A stretch of DNA of 64,000 nucleotides from positions 4,216,001 through 4,280,000 of the forward strand of contig NZ_WING01000001.1 of the NCBI RefSeq assembly GCF_009793335.1. The letters run 5' to 3'. This DNA is from Actinomadura sp. J1-007 (lineage in GTDB: Bacteria; Actinomycetota; Actinomycetes; Streptosporangiales; Streptosporangiaceae). The position numbers were made by a program, and so were the translations under genes. Within the stretch, counting starts at the first letter, position 1, and each line of letters begins with the position of its first letter. The notes under the pieces are model-generated. The model was not told the origin of the DNA. It did not search any database and was given only the letters and a program-made list of their open reading frames with translations. This document shows, one piece after another, positions 8,712-18,545 of this stretch.

Positions 8712-9404
8712 GTGACGATGGTCGCGTCCCGGTCGCCGGCGAGGGGCCGGCTGCCGATCGCCGATCACGTGTTCGCGGTGGCGGCACGGCGGTACAGCCG
8801 CGCCGCCCGCGACACCGGAGGCTTCATGACCGCTGTGCTGAGCCGGTACGCCCGGAGGAAGAAGCTCGACCATTTCTTCGCGGGCATCGACAAGGACGCG
8901 CGCGTGCTGGAGGTGGGCTGCGCGGACGGATGGGTCGGGCAGTACGCCGTCGCGGGCGGCTGGCAGCGCTTCACCGGGATCGACGCCGTCGCGCCGCCCG
9001 CCGCGCCGCCGCACCCGTTCGTGCTCGGCGACGTCCGGCAGTGGCCGCGGCTCGGGCTGGAGCCGGGCTCCTACGACGTGGTCGTCGCGTTCGACGTGAT
9101 CGAGCACGGCGACCTGTTCGACGCGATGGCGGCGCTGCTGCGGCCCGGCGGGCGGCTCATGGTCACCACGCCCGTGCCGCACCTGGACTGGGCCTGCCGG
9201 CTGCTGGAGTGCCTCGGCCTCGCCGAGCGCCGGACGAGCCCGCGCACGCACCTGATCTACCTGCGGGACCTGCCGGAGGAGTTCCGGCCGGTCGAGACGT
9301 CCGTCCGGGGCGGCCTGTCCCAGTGGGGCGTGTTCGAGCGCGTCCCGCACCCGTCCGACGCCGACGGCCCGGCGTTCCAGTGGGCCGCCGCGCAGGCGCC
9401 GTGA
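8712..9404 (+). CDS. Class I SAM-dependent methyltransferase
   Basis: About 230 aa from the GTG at 8712 (an ATG at 8718 is equally possible). The fold is recognised from RVLEVGCADGWVGQY (motif I), FVLGDVRQWP, the acidic FDVIEHGDLFDA and LRPGGRLMVTTPVP. These are the Methyltransf_11/25-type motifs; the acceptor is unknown. It sits in the surface-polymer locus ahead of the second fused glycosyltransferase and is separated from the earlier gene by a terminator, so it probably has its own promoter. Confidence 0.8.
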   Translation: MTMVASRSPARGRLPIADHVFAVAARRYSRAARDTGGFMTAVLSRYARRKKLDHFFAGIDKDARVLEVGCADGWVGQYAVAGGWQRFTGIDAVAPPAAPPHPFVLGDVRQWPRLGLEPGSYDVVVAFDVIEHGDLFDAMAALLRPGGRLMVTTPVPHLDWACRLLECLGLAERRTSPRTHLIYLRDLPEEFRPVETSVRGGLSQWGVFERVPHPSDADGPAFQWAAAQAP

Positions 9405-9468
9405 ACGGCCGCCTGGGAACGGCCCGCGCCGCGCCCGCGCCCGCCTGATCCGGCCGCCGGGCCCGGCC

Positions 9469-9541
9469 GGTCAAGGGTCGGTCAGGCGTTGGTTCTGGCA
9501 TCGCTATGCGCGTTCGGGCGGTCGCCCGGCGTCGCCATGCT
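9469..9541 (+). promoter_or_regulatory. Conserved 73-nt leader, copy B
   Basis: This is the partner of 3816-3888 (ungapped, 51 of 73 identical by my count). It ends 37 bases before the ATG at 9579, and copy A ends 43 bases before its TTG. The conservation continues upstream of the coding start, as expected of a duplicated gene with its promoter or a kept regulatory site. Confidence 0.55.
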
Positions 9542-9578
9542 GGCGGGACGGTGCCCGCCCCGTGATCTGGAGGTCCGC

Positions 9579-12500
9579 ATGTCCCCGACGGTCAGCGTCG
9601 TCGTGCCCATCTACAACGTCGAGCCCTACCTGCGGACGTGCCTGGAGTCGCTCGCCGCGCAGACCCTCCGGGACCTGGACGTGGTGATGGTGGACGACGG
9701 GTCGAGCGACGGCAGCGGCGCGATCGCCGCCGCGTTCGCCGAACGGGACGGGAGGTTTCGCCTCGTCACCAGGGAGAACGGCGGCCTCGGCGCGGCCCGC
9801 AACACCGGGATCGCCGAGGCGGCCGGCGAGTACCTGGCGTTCGTCGACAGCGACGACCTGCTCCCGCCGTACGCGCTGGAGTACCTGGCCGCGTCGCTGG
9901 CCGAGACCGGCTCGGACCTCGCGACGGGGAACGTGCGGCGCTTCGACGGGCACGGGGTGGCGCCGTCGCCGATGCACCGCAAGATCTTCCGGACGCCGGA
10001 GCCGCGCACGCACGTCACCCGCGACACCGGGCTGCTGACCGACCGGCTCGTCACCAACAAGCTGTGGCGGCGGTCGTTCTGGGACGCGCAGGGCATGGCG
10101 TTCCCCGAGGGCGTCCTGCACGAGGACATCGTGGTGGCGCTGACCGGGCACTTCTGCGCCGCGGCGGTCGACAAGCTGAGCCACCCGGTCTACCTGTGGC
10201 GGGTCCGCCCGGACGGCGACAAGTCGATCACGCAGGACCGGGTGGCGGGGCAGGCGCTGGAGCACCGGGTGCGGGCGGTGCGCGCGGTCGGCGGCTTCCT
10301 CGCCGAACGCGGCATGGACGCCCAGCGGCTCCTCTGGGACCGCGTCGTGGTGGGCGACGACCTGCGGCTGTTCCTCCAGGAGATGGACGCGGGCGACGAC
10401 GGCTACCGGACCCGGTTCCTGGACCTGGCGAACGCCTACCTGGACGACGCCGTCCCGGGCGTCCTGGACGACCTGCCCGCCATCGAACGGCTGAAGTGGC
10501 ACCTGGTGCGGCGGCGCATGGTCCCCGAACTGCTCGAAGTGCTGACGTTCCAGAAGAGCCGGGAGATGGCCGGAGCGGGCGTCGTCCGGAAGGGCCGCCA
10601 CTACTACGGCCGGTACCCGTTCCTGGACGATCCCGCCGTCGGCGTCCCGCGCGAGGTGTACCGGCTGCGCGAGGAGGTGGGGCTGCGGCAGAAGGTCGAG
10701 GCCGTCCGCTGGGAGGACGGGAGGCTCGTGGTGGAGGGCCGCGCCGCGCTGAGGTACCTGCCACCGAACCGCCGTTGGAAGCAGCAGGTGTTCGCGTGGC
10801 TGGTCAACGCCGACACGGGGCGGCGGCTGCCGCTGCCGACGGCGTGCGTGCGCCGCACCGCGGCCGGGGCGGACGGGCGCTCCCGCGACTGGGGCGGGTT
10901 CCGCGTCACCGTCGACCCGAGGCGGCTGACGGGCAAGGCGGACGGCCCGGGGGAGTGGGGCGTCGAGCTGTGGGTGCTCAACCGCGGCCACCTGCGCCGC
11001 GCCGAGCTCGGCCCGCCCGCGTCCGGCCCGGCGCAGCGCCCCGGGCACCGCGAGATCGGCGGCGGCGCGCGGGTCTGCCCGGAGTGGTCGGAGAGCGGCG
11101 GGCTGGTCGTCCGGGTCGAGCGCCGCTGCGCGACCGTCACCCGCGTCGGGCTGGACGGCGCGGAGCTGGTGCTCGCCGGTGAGATCGCGGCGGCGGGCGC
11201 CGGGGCGGCGACGAGCCCGGCGCGCGGCCCCGCGAGCTGACGCTGACGCGGGCGCCCGGCGGCTTCCCGCGCCGCTACCCGCTCGCGTACGCCGACGAGC
11301 CGGGCGCGGAGGGCGAAGCGGGCACGGGCGAAGCGGGCACGGGCGAGGCGGCCGACGGCCGGGCCGGGGTGTGGCGGTTCACCGCGCGGGTGCCGGTGGA
11401 CGATCTCGGGGCGGGCGCGCCGGGGCCGTTCCCGCCGATGAGCCCGGAGGCGCGGGCGCTCGGCGACGGCGCGGCCTGGGCCGTCCGGCTGGCGGGCGGG
11501 CGGGACGGGGACCTCGCGGTGCGGCTGGCCGGGTCCGCGCCGAGGCCCCGGTTCCCGCGCGGGCCGGAGGCGCGCCGCGAGGTCGCCGTGCACCGCACCG
11601 CGCGCGGCCTGCTGGAGCTGCGCGAACGCGCCGTCTGCCCGGTGCTCGACTCGGTCAACTGGACCGGCGACGGGCGGCTCGTCCTCGGCGGCGACCTCCC
11701 GCTCCCGGACGGCGTGCCCGCCGCGTTCGTGATCGCCGCGAACGGCCGCGCGGAGGAGACCGTCCTCCCGCTCGGCCGGATCGGGCAGCGCTTCACCGTG
11801 GAGTTCTCGCCCGGACGGGTCGCGTCGCTCGCGGGCGTCCTGCCGCTGCCCGCGGGCGGCTACCGGCTCGCCGCCCGCGTCGGCGAGGGCGCGGACGCCG
11901 CCGACGCCCCGGCGCAGGTGGACGAGACCCTGCACGAACGGCTCCCGGCCCGCTGCGTCGTGGACGGCCGCGCGTTCACGCTGACGGACGTGCGCGGCGA
12001 GTCGCCCGTCCTCACCGCCGAGAACGACCTGCTCCCGGACGAGCGGGGCCGCCGCGCCCAGGACGACCTGCGCGACGGCTTCTACCCGCGCGTCCGGGCC
12101 GAGCCGCTGCGGCGGGCGGTGCTGTTCGAGAGCTACTTCGGGCGGCAGTACTCCGACAGCCCCCGCGCCGTCCTGGAGGAGCTGCGGCGACGCGACGCGC
12201 CGTTCGAGTACCTGTGGGTGGTCGACAACGGGCAGGCGGAGGTCCCGGACGGCGTCACGCCGGTCCGCAGGCTCGGCCGCGACCACTTCGAGGCGCTCGC
12301 CCGCTCCGAGTACGTCGTCGTCAACTCGCACCTGCCGTCGTGGTTCGAGGCGCGGCCGGAGCAGACCGTCGTCCAGACGTGGCACGGCAACACGCTGAAG
12401 CGCATCGGGTTCGACATCGAGAAGGTGCAGTTCGCGACGCGCGACTACCACGAGCGGCTGGCGGGCGAGGTCGGCCAGTGGGACTACCTGGTGTCGCCGA

Positions 12501-13195
12501 GCCCCTGGTGCACGTCCGTGCTGCGCCGCGCGTTCCGGTTCAAGGGGGAGGTGCTGGAGACCGGCTACCCGCGCAACGACGTGTTCTTCGCGCCGGAACG
12601 CGACGCGCTCGCCGCCCGCGTCCGGGCCGCCGTCGGCGTGCCGGAGGGGAGGAAGGTCGCGCTGTACGCGCCGACGTGGCGGGACGACAAGTTCTACCGG
12701 CGCGGCAAGTACCGGCTCGACCTGCGGCTCGACCTGGAGGCCCTGTGGCGGGAGCTCGGCGAGGAGTACGCCGTGCTCGTCCGCCGCCACCCGAACATCG
12801 TGGACCGCGTGCCCGAGGCGGGCCGCGACTTCGTCTTCGACGTGTCGCTGTACCCCGAGATGCAGGAGCTGCTGCTCGTCGCCGACGTCCTGGTCACCGA
12901 CTACTCCTCGGCCATGTTCGACTTCGCGGTCACCGGGCGGCCGATGCTGTTCTTCACCTACGACCTGGAGTCGTACCGCGACTCGCTGCGCGGCTTCTAC
13001 TTCGACTTCGAGGCCGAGGCGCCCGGACCGCTGCTGTCCACGTCCGCGCAGGTCGTGGACGCCCTGAAGGACCTCGACGCGGTCGCGGACGAGCACGCCG
13101 CCGCGTACCGGGCGTTCACCGAACGGCACTGCCCGCTCGATGACGGCAAGGCGACGATCCGCGTCGTGGAGCGGGTCTTCGGCGGCGCCCTGTGA
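9579..13195 (+). CDS. Fused GT2 glycosyltransferase / CDP-glycerol glycerophosphotransferase, frame broken once
   Basis: About 1205 aa if a single missing base between 11190 and 11240 is allowed for. The first frame stops at 11240, while the next frame is open from before that point to 13195. ATG at 9579 follows CTGGAGGT. The GT2 domain is complete: VDDGSSDGS at 38-46, NGGLGAARNTG, DSDD at 90-93, HED, and a WRVRPDGDKSIT segment. The C-terminal domain carries WHGNTLKR (near residue 935), PRNDVF, APTWRDDKFYR and VTDYSSAMFDFAVTG (near 1106), as in TagF-like poly(glycerol-phosphate) polymerases. The product should be cytoplasmic or membrane-peripheral and build a glycosylated teichoic-acid-like polymer. 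Its stop overlaps the next start (GTGA). Confidence 0.85.
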
Positions 13196-15111
13196 CCGTT
13201 CTGGAGGCGCCCGGCCGGGAGAGCGGGCGGGCGGGGGAGGACGGCCGGGCGCGGCGGCGGTGGCCGTTCGGCGCGGGCGCCGCCGTCCGCCTGCCGGTCG
13301 CCGCCTGGGCCGTCGGCGCGTGGGCGTGCACGCTGCCGGTCGCGATGGCGCTGCCGGGCCTCGCGGGCGACGCCGCGGGCCCGTTCACCCTGCGCGGCAC
13401 GATGCTGCCGCTCGTCGCGGGCGCGCTGCTGCTCGCCGCGGCGCTGGCGGCCGGGCTGTGGCGGGCGTCCGACGCGCTGGTGGCGGCGAGCGCCGGGCTG
13501 TTCGCGTCGTGGACGGCGCTGGTCATGCGGGCCGCGCTGCACGGCACGCCGTTCGGGTTCAACGGCCTGTACGGCGACATGGCGCGGATGACCGCGATGG
13601 CCACCCGCTACGGCGTCACCGCGTTCAGCAGCGACGGGATCGTGGCGGGCGTCCCGTCGGAGTACCCGCTGCTCTACCCGTGGCTGGTCGGCCGGACGGC
13701 CGCGCTGACCGGCGTCCCGGCGTGGCGGCTGCTCGGCGACGCGGAGGTCCTCGTCACCTCCGCGACCGTCGTCGCCGCGTTCCTGCTGTGGCGGCGGCTC
13801 GTCCCGCCCGGCCTCGCGCTCGTGCTGGCGCTCGCCGGGCTGGCCGTCTTCCACGACCCGTGGAAGGCGTTCGAGGTGCTCGCGCTCGCGGTCACCGTGC
13901 CGTGGCTGCTGGCGGCGTTCGCCGGCCCGCCGCGCGGGCGGCTGCACTGGCTCCCCGCGGGCGTGATCGGCGGGCTGATCCTGCTGACCTACCACGGCTA
14001 CCTGATCTACTCCGCCGCCGGGATCGCCGCGCTGGTCGCCATCGGCTGGCACGGCGCGCCGGACCGGCGCGCGCACCTCGCCCACGCCGGGCGGACGGCC
14101 GGGCTCGCCGCGCTGATCGCCTCGCCCTACCTCGTCCCGTACGGCGCGGCGCTGCTGTCGGGCGGGCAGGTCGTCGCCGACCACTTCGGGGCGTGGGCGA
14201 TCGCGCTGAACCCGTTCCCGTTCCTGCGGCCGTCGTTCGCCGGGCTGCTCCAGCTCGCCGGGCTGGCCGGGCTCGTCTGGTACCGGCGCGCGGCCTGGTG
14301 GGCGCCGCCCCTGACCGCGCTCGTCCTCGGCACGTACTTCTACCGGCTGAGCTGCGCCGTCCGGTACCTGCTGACCGGGCACACCGGCATGATCCACCAC
14401 GCCGCGGTGATGACCGACGCGCTGCTCGTCCTCGCCGGGGTCCTCACGGCCGCGCGGGCGCTGCCGGGGCTCGGGCGGCGGCTGCGCGCCGTCCCGCCGC
14501 GCGGCCTCGGCGCGCTCGGGCTCGCCTGCGCGGCGGCCTGGACGGGCGCGACCTGCTACGAGGCGTGGATGCCGGGCAGCGCGGGCCGCGCCGCCGTCCG
14601 CGCCGCGGGCACGTCGCCCGTCGCGCGGGCGCACGCCGAGCCCGCGCCGGACGGCCGCCGCGACTTCCCGCGCGCGCTGCCGGGACAGGGGCGGTTCCCC
14701 GTCGAGCAGGTACGCGCCGCCGTGGAGTCCCGTCTCGGGCGCGGCGCCCGCCCGCGCACCCTCGCCTACGACGAGCGCCTCTTCTCGTACCTGCCGTGGC
14801 GCGGCTACATCGCGGTGGACCGCACCGCCGCGCTGACCCCGACCCGCTGGGACGACCGGTTCGCCGCCCTGCGCGCGCTCGCGGCCTCCGGGGACGCCGC
14901 CGCCTTCGCGCGCCGTTCCGCCGCCACCCCGTTCGGCCCGATCGACGTCTTCGTCCTGCGGAACGAGAACGCCGGGCGGGTCTGGACGTGGCGTCCCCTG
15001 CACCACAAGCCGGCGGTGCGCTTTACCCCGCTGAACTTCACCCCGGACCGGTGGGACGTGACGCGCGCCGGCCGGGAGACGGTCGTCGCCGTCCGCCGCG
15101 CCGGACGCTGA
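13192..15111 (+). CDS. Polytopic GT-C glycosyltransferase, AftA-like arabinofuranosyltransferase
   Basis: 639 aa with roughly ten or more hydrophobic segments in the first 430 residues and a soluble C-terminal part. An early extracytoplasmic loop reads GDMARMTAMATRYGVTAF, then PSEYPLLYPWLVGR. This resembles the GD..F-T...TR.AD and FYPP..PW..GR pattern I recall for mycobacterial AftA (galactan arabinofuranosyltransferase, decaprenyl-phosphate sugar donor). It begins inside the stop codon of the glycerophosphotransferase (GTGA), so the two are translationally coupled and should act on the same wall polymer. The family call is from memory of the motif; another lipid-linked-sugar GT-C enzyme remains possible. 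Confidence 0.6.
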   Translation: MTVLEAPGRESGRAGEDGRARRRWPFGAGAAVRLPVAAWAVGAWACTLPVAMALPGLAGDAAGPFTLRGTMLPLVAGALLLAAALAAGLWRASDALVAASAGLFASWTALVMRAALHGTPFGFNGLYGDMARMTAMATRYGVTAFSSDGIVAGVPSEYPLLYPWLVGRTAALTGVPAWRLLGDAEVLVTSATVVAAFLLWRRLVPPGLALVLALAGLAVFHDPWKAFEVLALAVTVPWLLAAFAGPPRGRLHWLPAGVIGGLILLTYHGYLIYSAAGIAALVAIGWHGAPDRRAHLAHAGRTAGLAALIASPYLVPYGAALLSGGQVVADHFGAWAIALNPFPFLRPSFAGLLQLAGLAGLVWYRRAAWWAPPLTALVLGTYFYRLSCAVRYLLTGHTGMIHHAAVMTDALLVLAGVLTAARALPGLGRRLRAVPPRGLGALGLACAAAWTGATCYEAWMPGSAGRAAVRAAGTSPVARAHAEPAPDGRRDFPRALPGQGRFPVEQVRAAVESRLGRGARPRTLAYDERLFSYLPWRGYIAVDRTAALTPTRWDDRFAALRALAASGDAAAFARRSAATPFGPIDVFVLRNENAGRVWTWRPLHHKPAVRFTPLNFTPDRWDVTRAGRETVVAVRRAGR

Positions 15112-15134
15112 CGGCCGACGGCTGACTCCGGCGT

Positions 15135-15854
15135 TCAGACGGGACGGTGGGCCCTCGCGAAGAGGGTGACGCCGGGGAGCTGCTTGACCGGAAGGTGGCG
15201 TTCGAGGGTCGCGACCGCGCGCAGGCCCGCGTTGACGGCGGGATGGAAACGCTCCAGGCCCCAGCCGGCCGCGCGGTGCCGCCGCCAGCGGACGAACGGG
15301 CGCAGCAGCACGTTCCAGCTCCACATCCGGTCGACCAGGAGGCCCGCCCCCTCGATCACCTCGGCGAGGGCCCGGCGGCTGTAGCGGCGGACGCGCCCCA
15401 GCACGACGTCGTGCGCCGACCACAGCGACAGGTCGCACGCCACGGAGACCAGCGCCGTCCCACCGGGCCGCAGCACCCGCGCCATCTCGGCCGCCGCCGC
15501 CCGGTCGTCCTCCACGTGCTCCAGAACGTCCAGCGCCATCGCGAAGTCGAAGTGCCCGGACGGCAGCGGCAGGTACGCGGCGTCGCCCTCGTACGCCTCG
15601 ACGCCGCGTGCGCGCGCGAGCCGGACCGCGGCGGGCGAGCCGTCCACGGCCACCGCGTCCCAGCCGTGCGCGGCGAGGACCCGGGTGTTGCCGCCCCCGG
15701 CCGCGCCGATGTCGACGGCCCGGCCCGGCGTCCCGATCCGGCGCAGCTCGCGGGCGACGGCGGCCCGGCGCTCCCGGTACCACCAGCTCTCGTCCTCGAC
15801 CTCGGCGATCCGCTGGATCTCGATGGTGTCCACGGCACCAGCCGACGTGATCAC
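15135..15854 (-). CDS. Class I SAM-dependent methyltransferase
   Basis: 239 aa. Motif I is AVDIGAAGGGNTRVLAAHG, motif II VAVDGSPAAVRLARARG, then FDFAMALDVLEHVEDD and LRPGGTALVSV. The C-terminal half (SRRALAEVIEGAGL, then RMWSWNVLLRPFVRWRR) matches the methyltransferases often found beside glycosyltransferases and polyprenyl-linked sugar genes. It is convergent with the AftA-like gene, with only 23 bases between the stops. The substrate is unknown. Confidence 0.85.
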   Translation of the reverse strand: MITSAGAVDTIEIQRIAEVEDESWWYRERRAAVARELRRIGTPGRAVDIGAAGGGNTRVLAAHGWDAVAVDGSPAAVRLARARGVEAYEGDAAYLPLPSGHFDFAMALDVLEHVEDDRAAAAEMARVLRPGGTALVSVACDLSLWSAHDVVLGRVRRYSRRALAEVIEGAGLLVDRMWSWNVLLRPFVRWRRHRAAGWGLERFHPAVNAGLRAVATLERHLPVKQLPGVTLFARAHRPV

Positions 15855-16064
15855 GGACGCCGCCCGCCAGCGTCAGGGCCGCGCCCGGCACAGCGTTGAC
15901 CCGTTCTTGGCCGGAAGATCGCGAGGCGCCCGGCCCGCTGCCGGACCGGCGGCGGAACGCTCCGGCACCGCGCCCGCACGGTGCGTGAGCGGCGCGGTCC
16001 CGGGGCAGGAACGGAACGGTGCCGGTGATCGCGGACCGGACCGAGGTGATCGGGGGGTCACTCC

Positions 16065-17621
16065 ATGCCGAGGGCGTCGTCCACCTTCGCGCGCGCCCAT
16101 GCGCTGATGGCGTTCGCGCTGGTCGTCGCCGCGTCGCTGCGGCTGCTGGCCGTACTCGGGTATCCGGGCGCGCTGTGGTTCGGCGACTCGGTCGGCTACC
16201 TGCGGTCGGCGCTCACCCTGACGCCGTCCGGGACGCGCGCCAGCGCCTACTCGGTGATGCTGGGGGCGCTGTCGCCGCTGCGGAGCCTCACCGCCGTCGC
16301 CGCCGTCCAGCACCTCATCGGCCTCGCCACCGCTGTGCTGCTGTACGCGCTCGTCCACAGGCACGTGCGGGCGTCGGCGTGGGGCGGCCGGTGGTGGGCG
16401 CCGAGCGCCGCCGGGACGGCGGTCGCCGCGCCCGTGCTGTTCGACGCGTACCAGATCGAGCTGGAACACCTCCTGCTGTCCGACACGCTGTTCACGTTCC
16501 TGCTGGTCGCCGGGGTCGCCGCGCTGCTGTGGCGGACGGACGTCACGGCGCGCGCGGCCGTCCTCGCGGGCCTGCTCCTCGGCCTGGCGGCGGTCACCCG
16601 CACCGTCGCCCTCCCCCTGCTGCTTGTGGCCCTCGCCTGGCTCGCCCTGCGCGGTCGGCGCGGTCGGCGGGCGGCGGTCGTCCCCGCGCTGGCGCTGGCG
16701 GTGGCGTGCGCGGTGCCGATCGGGCTGTACGCGACGTGGTTCCGCGCCGCGCACGGGAGGTTCGCGCTCACCAGCACCGAGAAAGTCTTCCTGTACGGGC
16801 GGACCGCCGCGTTCGCCGACTGCGGCGCCATCAGGCCCCGTCCCGCGCTGGCGCGGCTGTGCCCGCGCACCCCGCCCGAGGACGTGTCTCCCGCGTACGC
16901 CGCCCTGTGGACGGACCGGTCGCCGTTCGCCGCCATGCCCGGCGGGAAGGCGGGCGGTAACCGGATCGCGGGCGAGTTCGCCTGGGCCGCGATCCGCGCG
17001 CAGCCCCTCGACTACCTGCGGATCGTGGTGCGCGACACGGCGCGGGCGTTCGCCTGGAGCCGCACGGTGTACCCGTCGCCGTGGACGTTCGCGAAGTACG
17101 AGTTCCCCGCGCGCGAGCGGCGGCTCAACGCCAGGCAGGCCAAGGTGGCGCGGCCCTACGCGGGCGCGGCCGGGACGCGGCCGGTCATCGAGCCGTACGC
17201 CCGCTGGATGCGCGCCTACCAGCGCGGCGCGTACCTGCCCGGCACGGTCCTCGGCGTCCTGCTCCTCGCCGCCGCCGCCGGGATCGTGCGCGGACGGCGG
17301 AACGGGGCGGCGTCGCGTGCCGTGCTGCCGTGGACGGTCTCGTTCGGGCTGCTGGTCGTGCCCGCCGCTACGGCCGACTTCGACTACCGGTACGTGCTGC
17401 CCGCGTTCCCGTTCGGGGCGCTGGCCGTGGCGCTGGCGTTCGTCCCGTCCCGGCGTTCAGCGGCGCCGCCGGCGGCGGACCAGGAACCGGACCGCCAGGA
17501 GGAACAGCACCACGGCCCCGACCGCCGGAACGGCCCGCTTGGCGACCGAGGGACCCGCGACCTCCAGGAGGTCGATAGCGTCGTCGTCCTCCCGCCGCCG
17601 CAGCGGCGTGACGGGAGCTGA
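16065..17621 (+). CDS. Polytopic membrane glycosyltransferase (GT39/ArnT-like)
   Basis: 518 aa with about ten hydrophobic helices. The first extracytoplasmic loop has an acidic pair after helix 1 (WFGDSVGYLRSA), and the short EHLLLSDTLFTFLLV segment is also typical of lipid-carrier-dependent GT-C transferases. A late loop DFDYRYVLPAFP precedes the last helix; R-Y-xxP is common in this family. Hydrophobic sequence ends near 17450, and the last 54 residues are read antisense to the coxG-like gene. The true C-terminus may be shorter or the overlap real (165 bases). It is likely part of the same surface-polymer locus. Confidence 0.7.
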   Translation: MPRASSTFARAHALMAFALVVAASLRLLAVLGYPGALWFGDSVGYLRSALTLTPSGTRASAYSVMLGALSPLRSLTAVAAVQHLIGLATAVLLYALVHRHVRASAWGGRWWAPSAAGTAVAAPVLFDAYQIELEHLLLSDTLFTFLLVAGVAALLWRTDVTARAAVLAGLLLGLAAVTRTVALPLLLVALAWLALRGRRGRRAAVVPALALAVACAVPIGLYATWFRAAHGRFALTSTEKVFLYGRTAAFADCGAIRPRPALARLCPRTPPEDVSPAYAALWTDRSPFAAMPGGKAGGNRIAGEFAWAAIRAQPLDYLRIVVRDTARAFAWSRTVYPSPWTFAKYEFPARERRLNARQAKVARPYAGAAGTRPVIEPYARWMRAYQRGAYLPGTVLGVLLLAAAAGIVRGRRNGAASRAVLPWTVSFGLLVVPAATADFDYRYVLPAFPFGALAVALAFVPSRRSAAPPAADQEPDRQEEQHHGPDRRNGPLGDRGTRDLQEVDSVVVLPPPQRRDGS

Positions 17622-18353
17622 CGGCGCGGCCGCGGACGCCGCCTCGGCCTTGGGCTCCGGCTTCTTCGGCTCGCGTTCGGCGTCCGAGGCTGTGGACTCG
17701 ACCGAGCTGGCGGGCCGCTGCTGCGGAACGGACGGCACGGGCTTCACAGGCTCAACGGGCTCAGGGGGCTCAACGCGCTCCACAGGCGAGACGGCCTCGG
17801 CTTCGGCGGCGGGCGGCGCGGCGGGCGGCTCGGCGAGCGCGGCGGGCGCGTCCGGCTTCGCCTCGATCCGCGGAGCGGGCTTCGGCTCGATCTCGGGCGC
17901 CGCCGCGGGCGACTCGATCTCCTGGGCGAGGGCCTTGGCGAAGCGGGTGATGAGCTTGGCGCCCACCTCCGAGAGGATGTTGCGGCCGAACTGCGCGGGA
18001 CGGCCCGTCACGTTCAGCTTGGTGTGCACGGTGACGCGTGTCGTCCCGCCGTCGCCGTCGTGCAGCCGCGCCTGGACGGTCGCGGAGGCGGTGCCCGGCC
18101 CGCGGGCCTCCTTCGCGGCGGCCTCGATCGTGACCGTCCGCGCCGACTCGTCCGCCGCGACGATGCGGGCGGTGCCGCGGTAGGTGACGGTCATCGCGCC
18201 GACCTTGACCTTCAGCCGGCCCGCGTACTCCTCGCCGTCGACCGAGTCCAGCGTGGCACCCGGCATGCAGAGCGCGACGCGCTCGACGTCGAGCAGCACC
18301 GACCAGGCCCGATCCACCGGTACGGGGACGGTGAATTCGTGGTCGAGCTCCAT
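17457..18353 (-). CDS. coxG: CoxG-type SRPBCC protein with C-terminal membrane anchor
   Basis: 298 aa from the ATG at 18353 (GAAGGG precedes it; an earlier ATG at 18371 has no ribosome site). Residues 1-150 are the CoxG/SRPBCC domain (MELDHEFTVPVPVDRAW, CMPGATLD, GRLKVKVGAMTVTYRGTA, LNVTGRPAQFGRNIL). A Pro/Ala/Glu-rich linker follows, and a final hydrophobic helix with a poly-Arg end (FLLAVRFLVRRRRRR) anchors it to the membrane with the domain in the cytoplasm. CoxG is thought to recruit CO dehydrogenase to the membrane, or to hand electrons to quinones. It is last in the cox-like operon, 192 bases after coxM. Confidence 0.85.
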   Translation of the reverse strand: MELDHEFTVPVPVDRAWSVLLDVERVALCMPGATLDSVDGEEYAGRLKVKVGAMTVTYRGTARIVAADESARTVTIEAAAKEARGPGTASATVQARLHDGDGGTTRVTVHTKLNVTGRPAQFGRNILSEVGAKLITRFAKALAQEIESPAAAPEIEPKPAPRIEAKPDAPAALAEPPAAPPAAEAEAVSPVERVEPPEPVEPVKPVPSVPQQRPASSVESTASDAEREPKKPEPKAEAASAAAPSAPVTPLRRREDDDAIDLLEVAGPSVAKRAVPAVGAVVLFLLAVRFLVRRRRRR

Positions 18354-18545
18354 GTCGTGGACCCTTCTCATCCGGGGGGCTTGTTCGTGACCTTACGGCG
18401 GTCACCCGTCCCGCCGCCAGACACCCCCCGCGCCGCCCCGCCACCCACCCGCCCCACGAACGCCCCGCCCGCGCGCCCACGCCCCCGTGCGCGGGCGGCG
18501 CCGCCCCCATGGAGTCGCTCGGGAACGGCGCCGCCCGTGGCGGGG

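Noticed and set aside
12997..15891. A 964-codon minus-strand open frame
   Set aside because: It is antisense to the second transferase and the AftA-like gene, and reads as low-complexity Arg/Gly/Pro. The real minus gene is the methyltransferase at 15135-15854.
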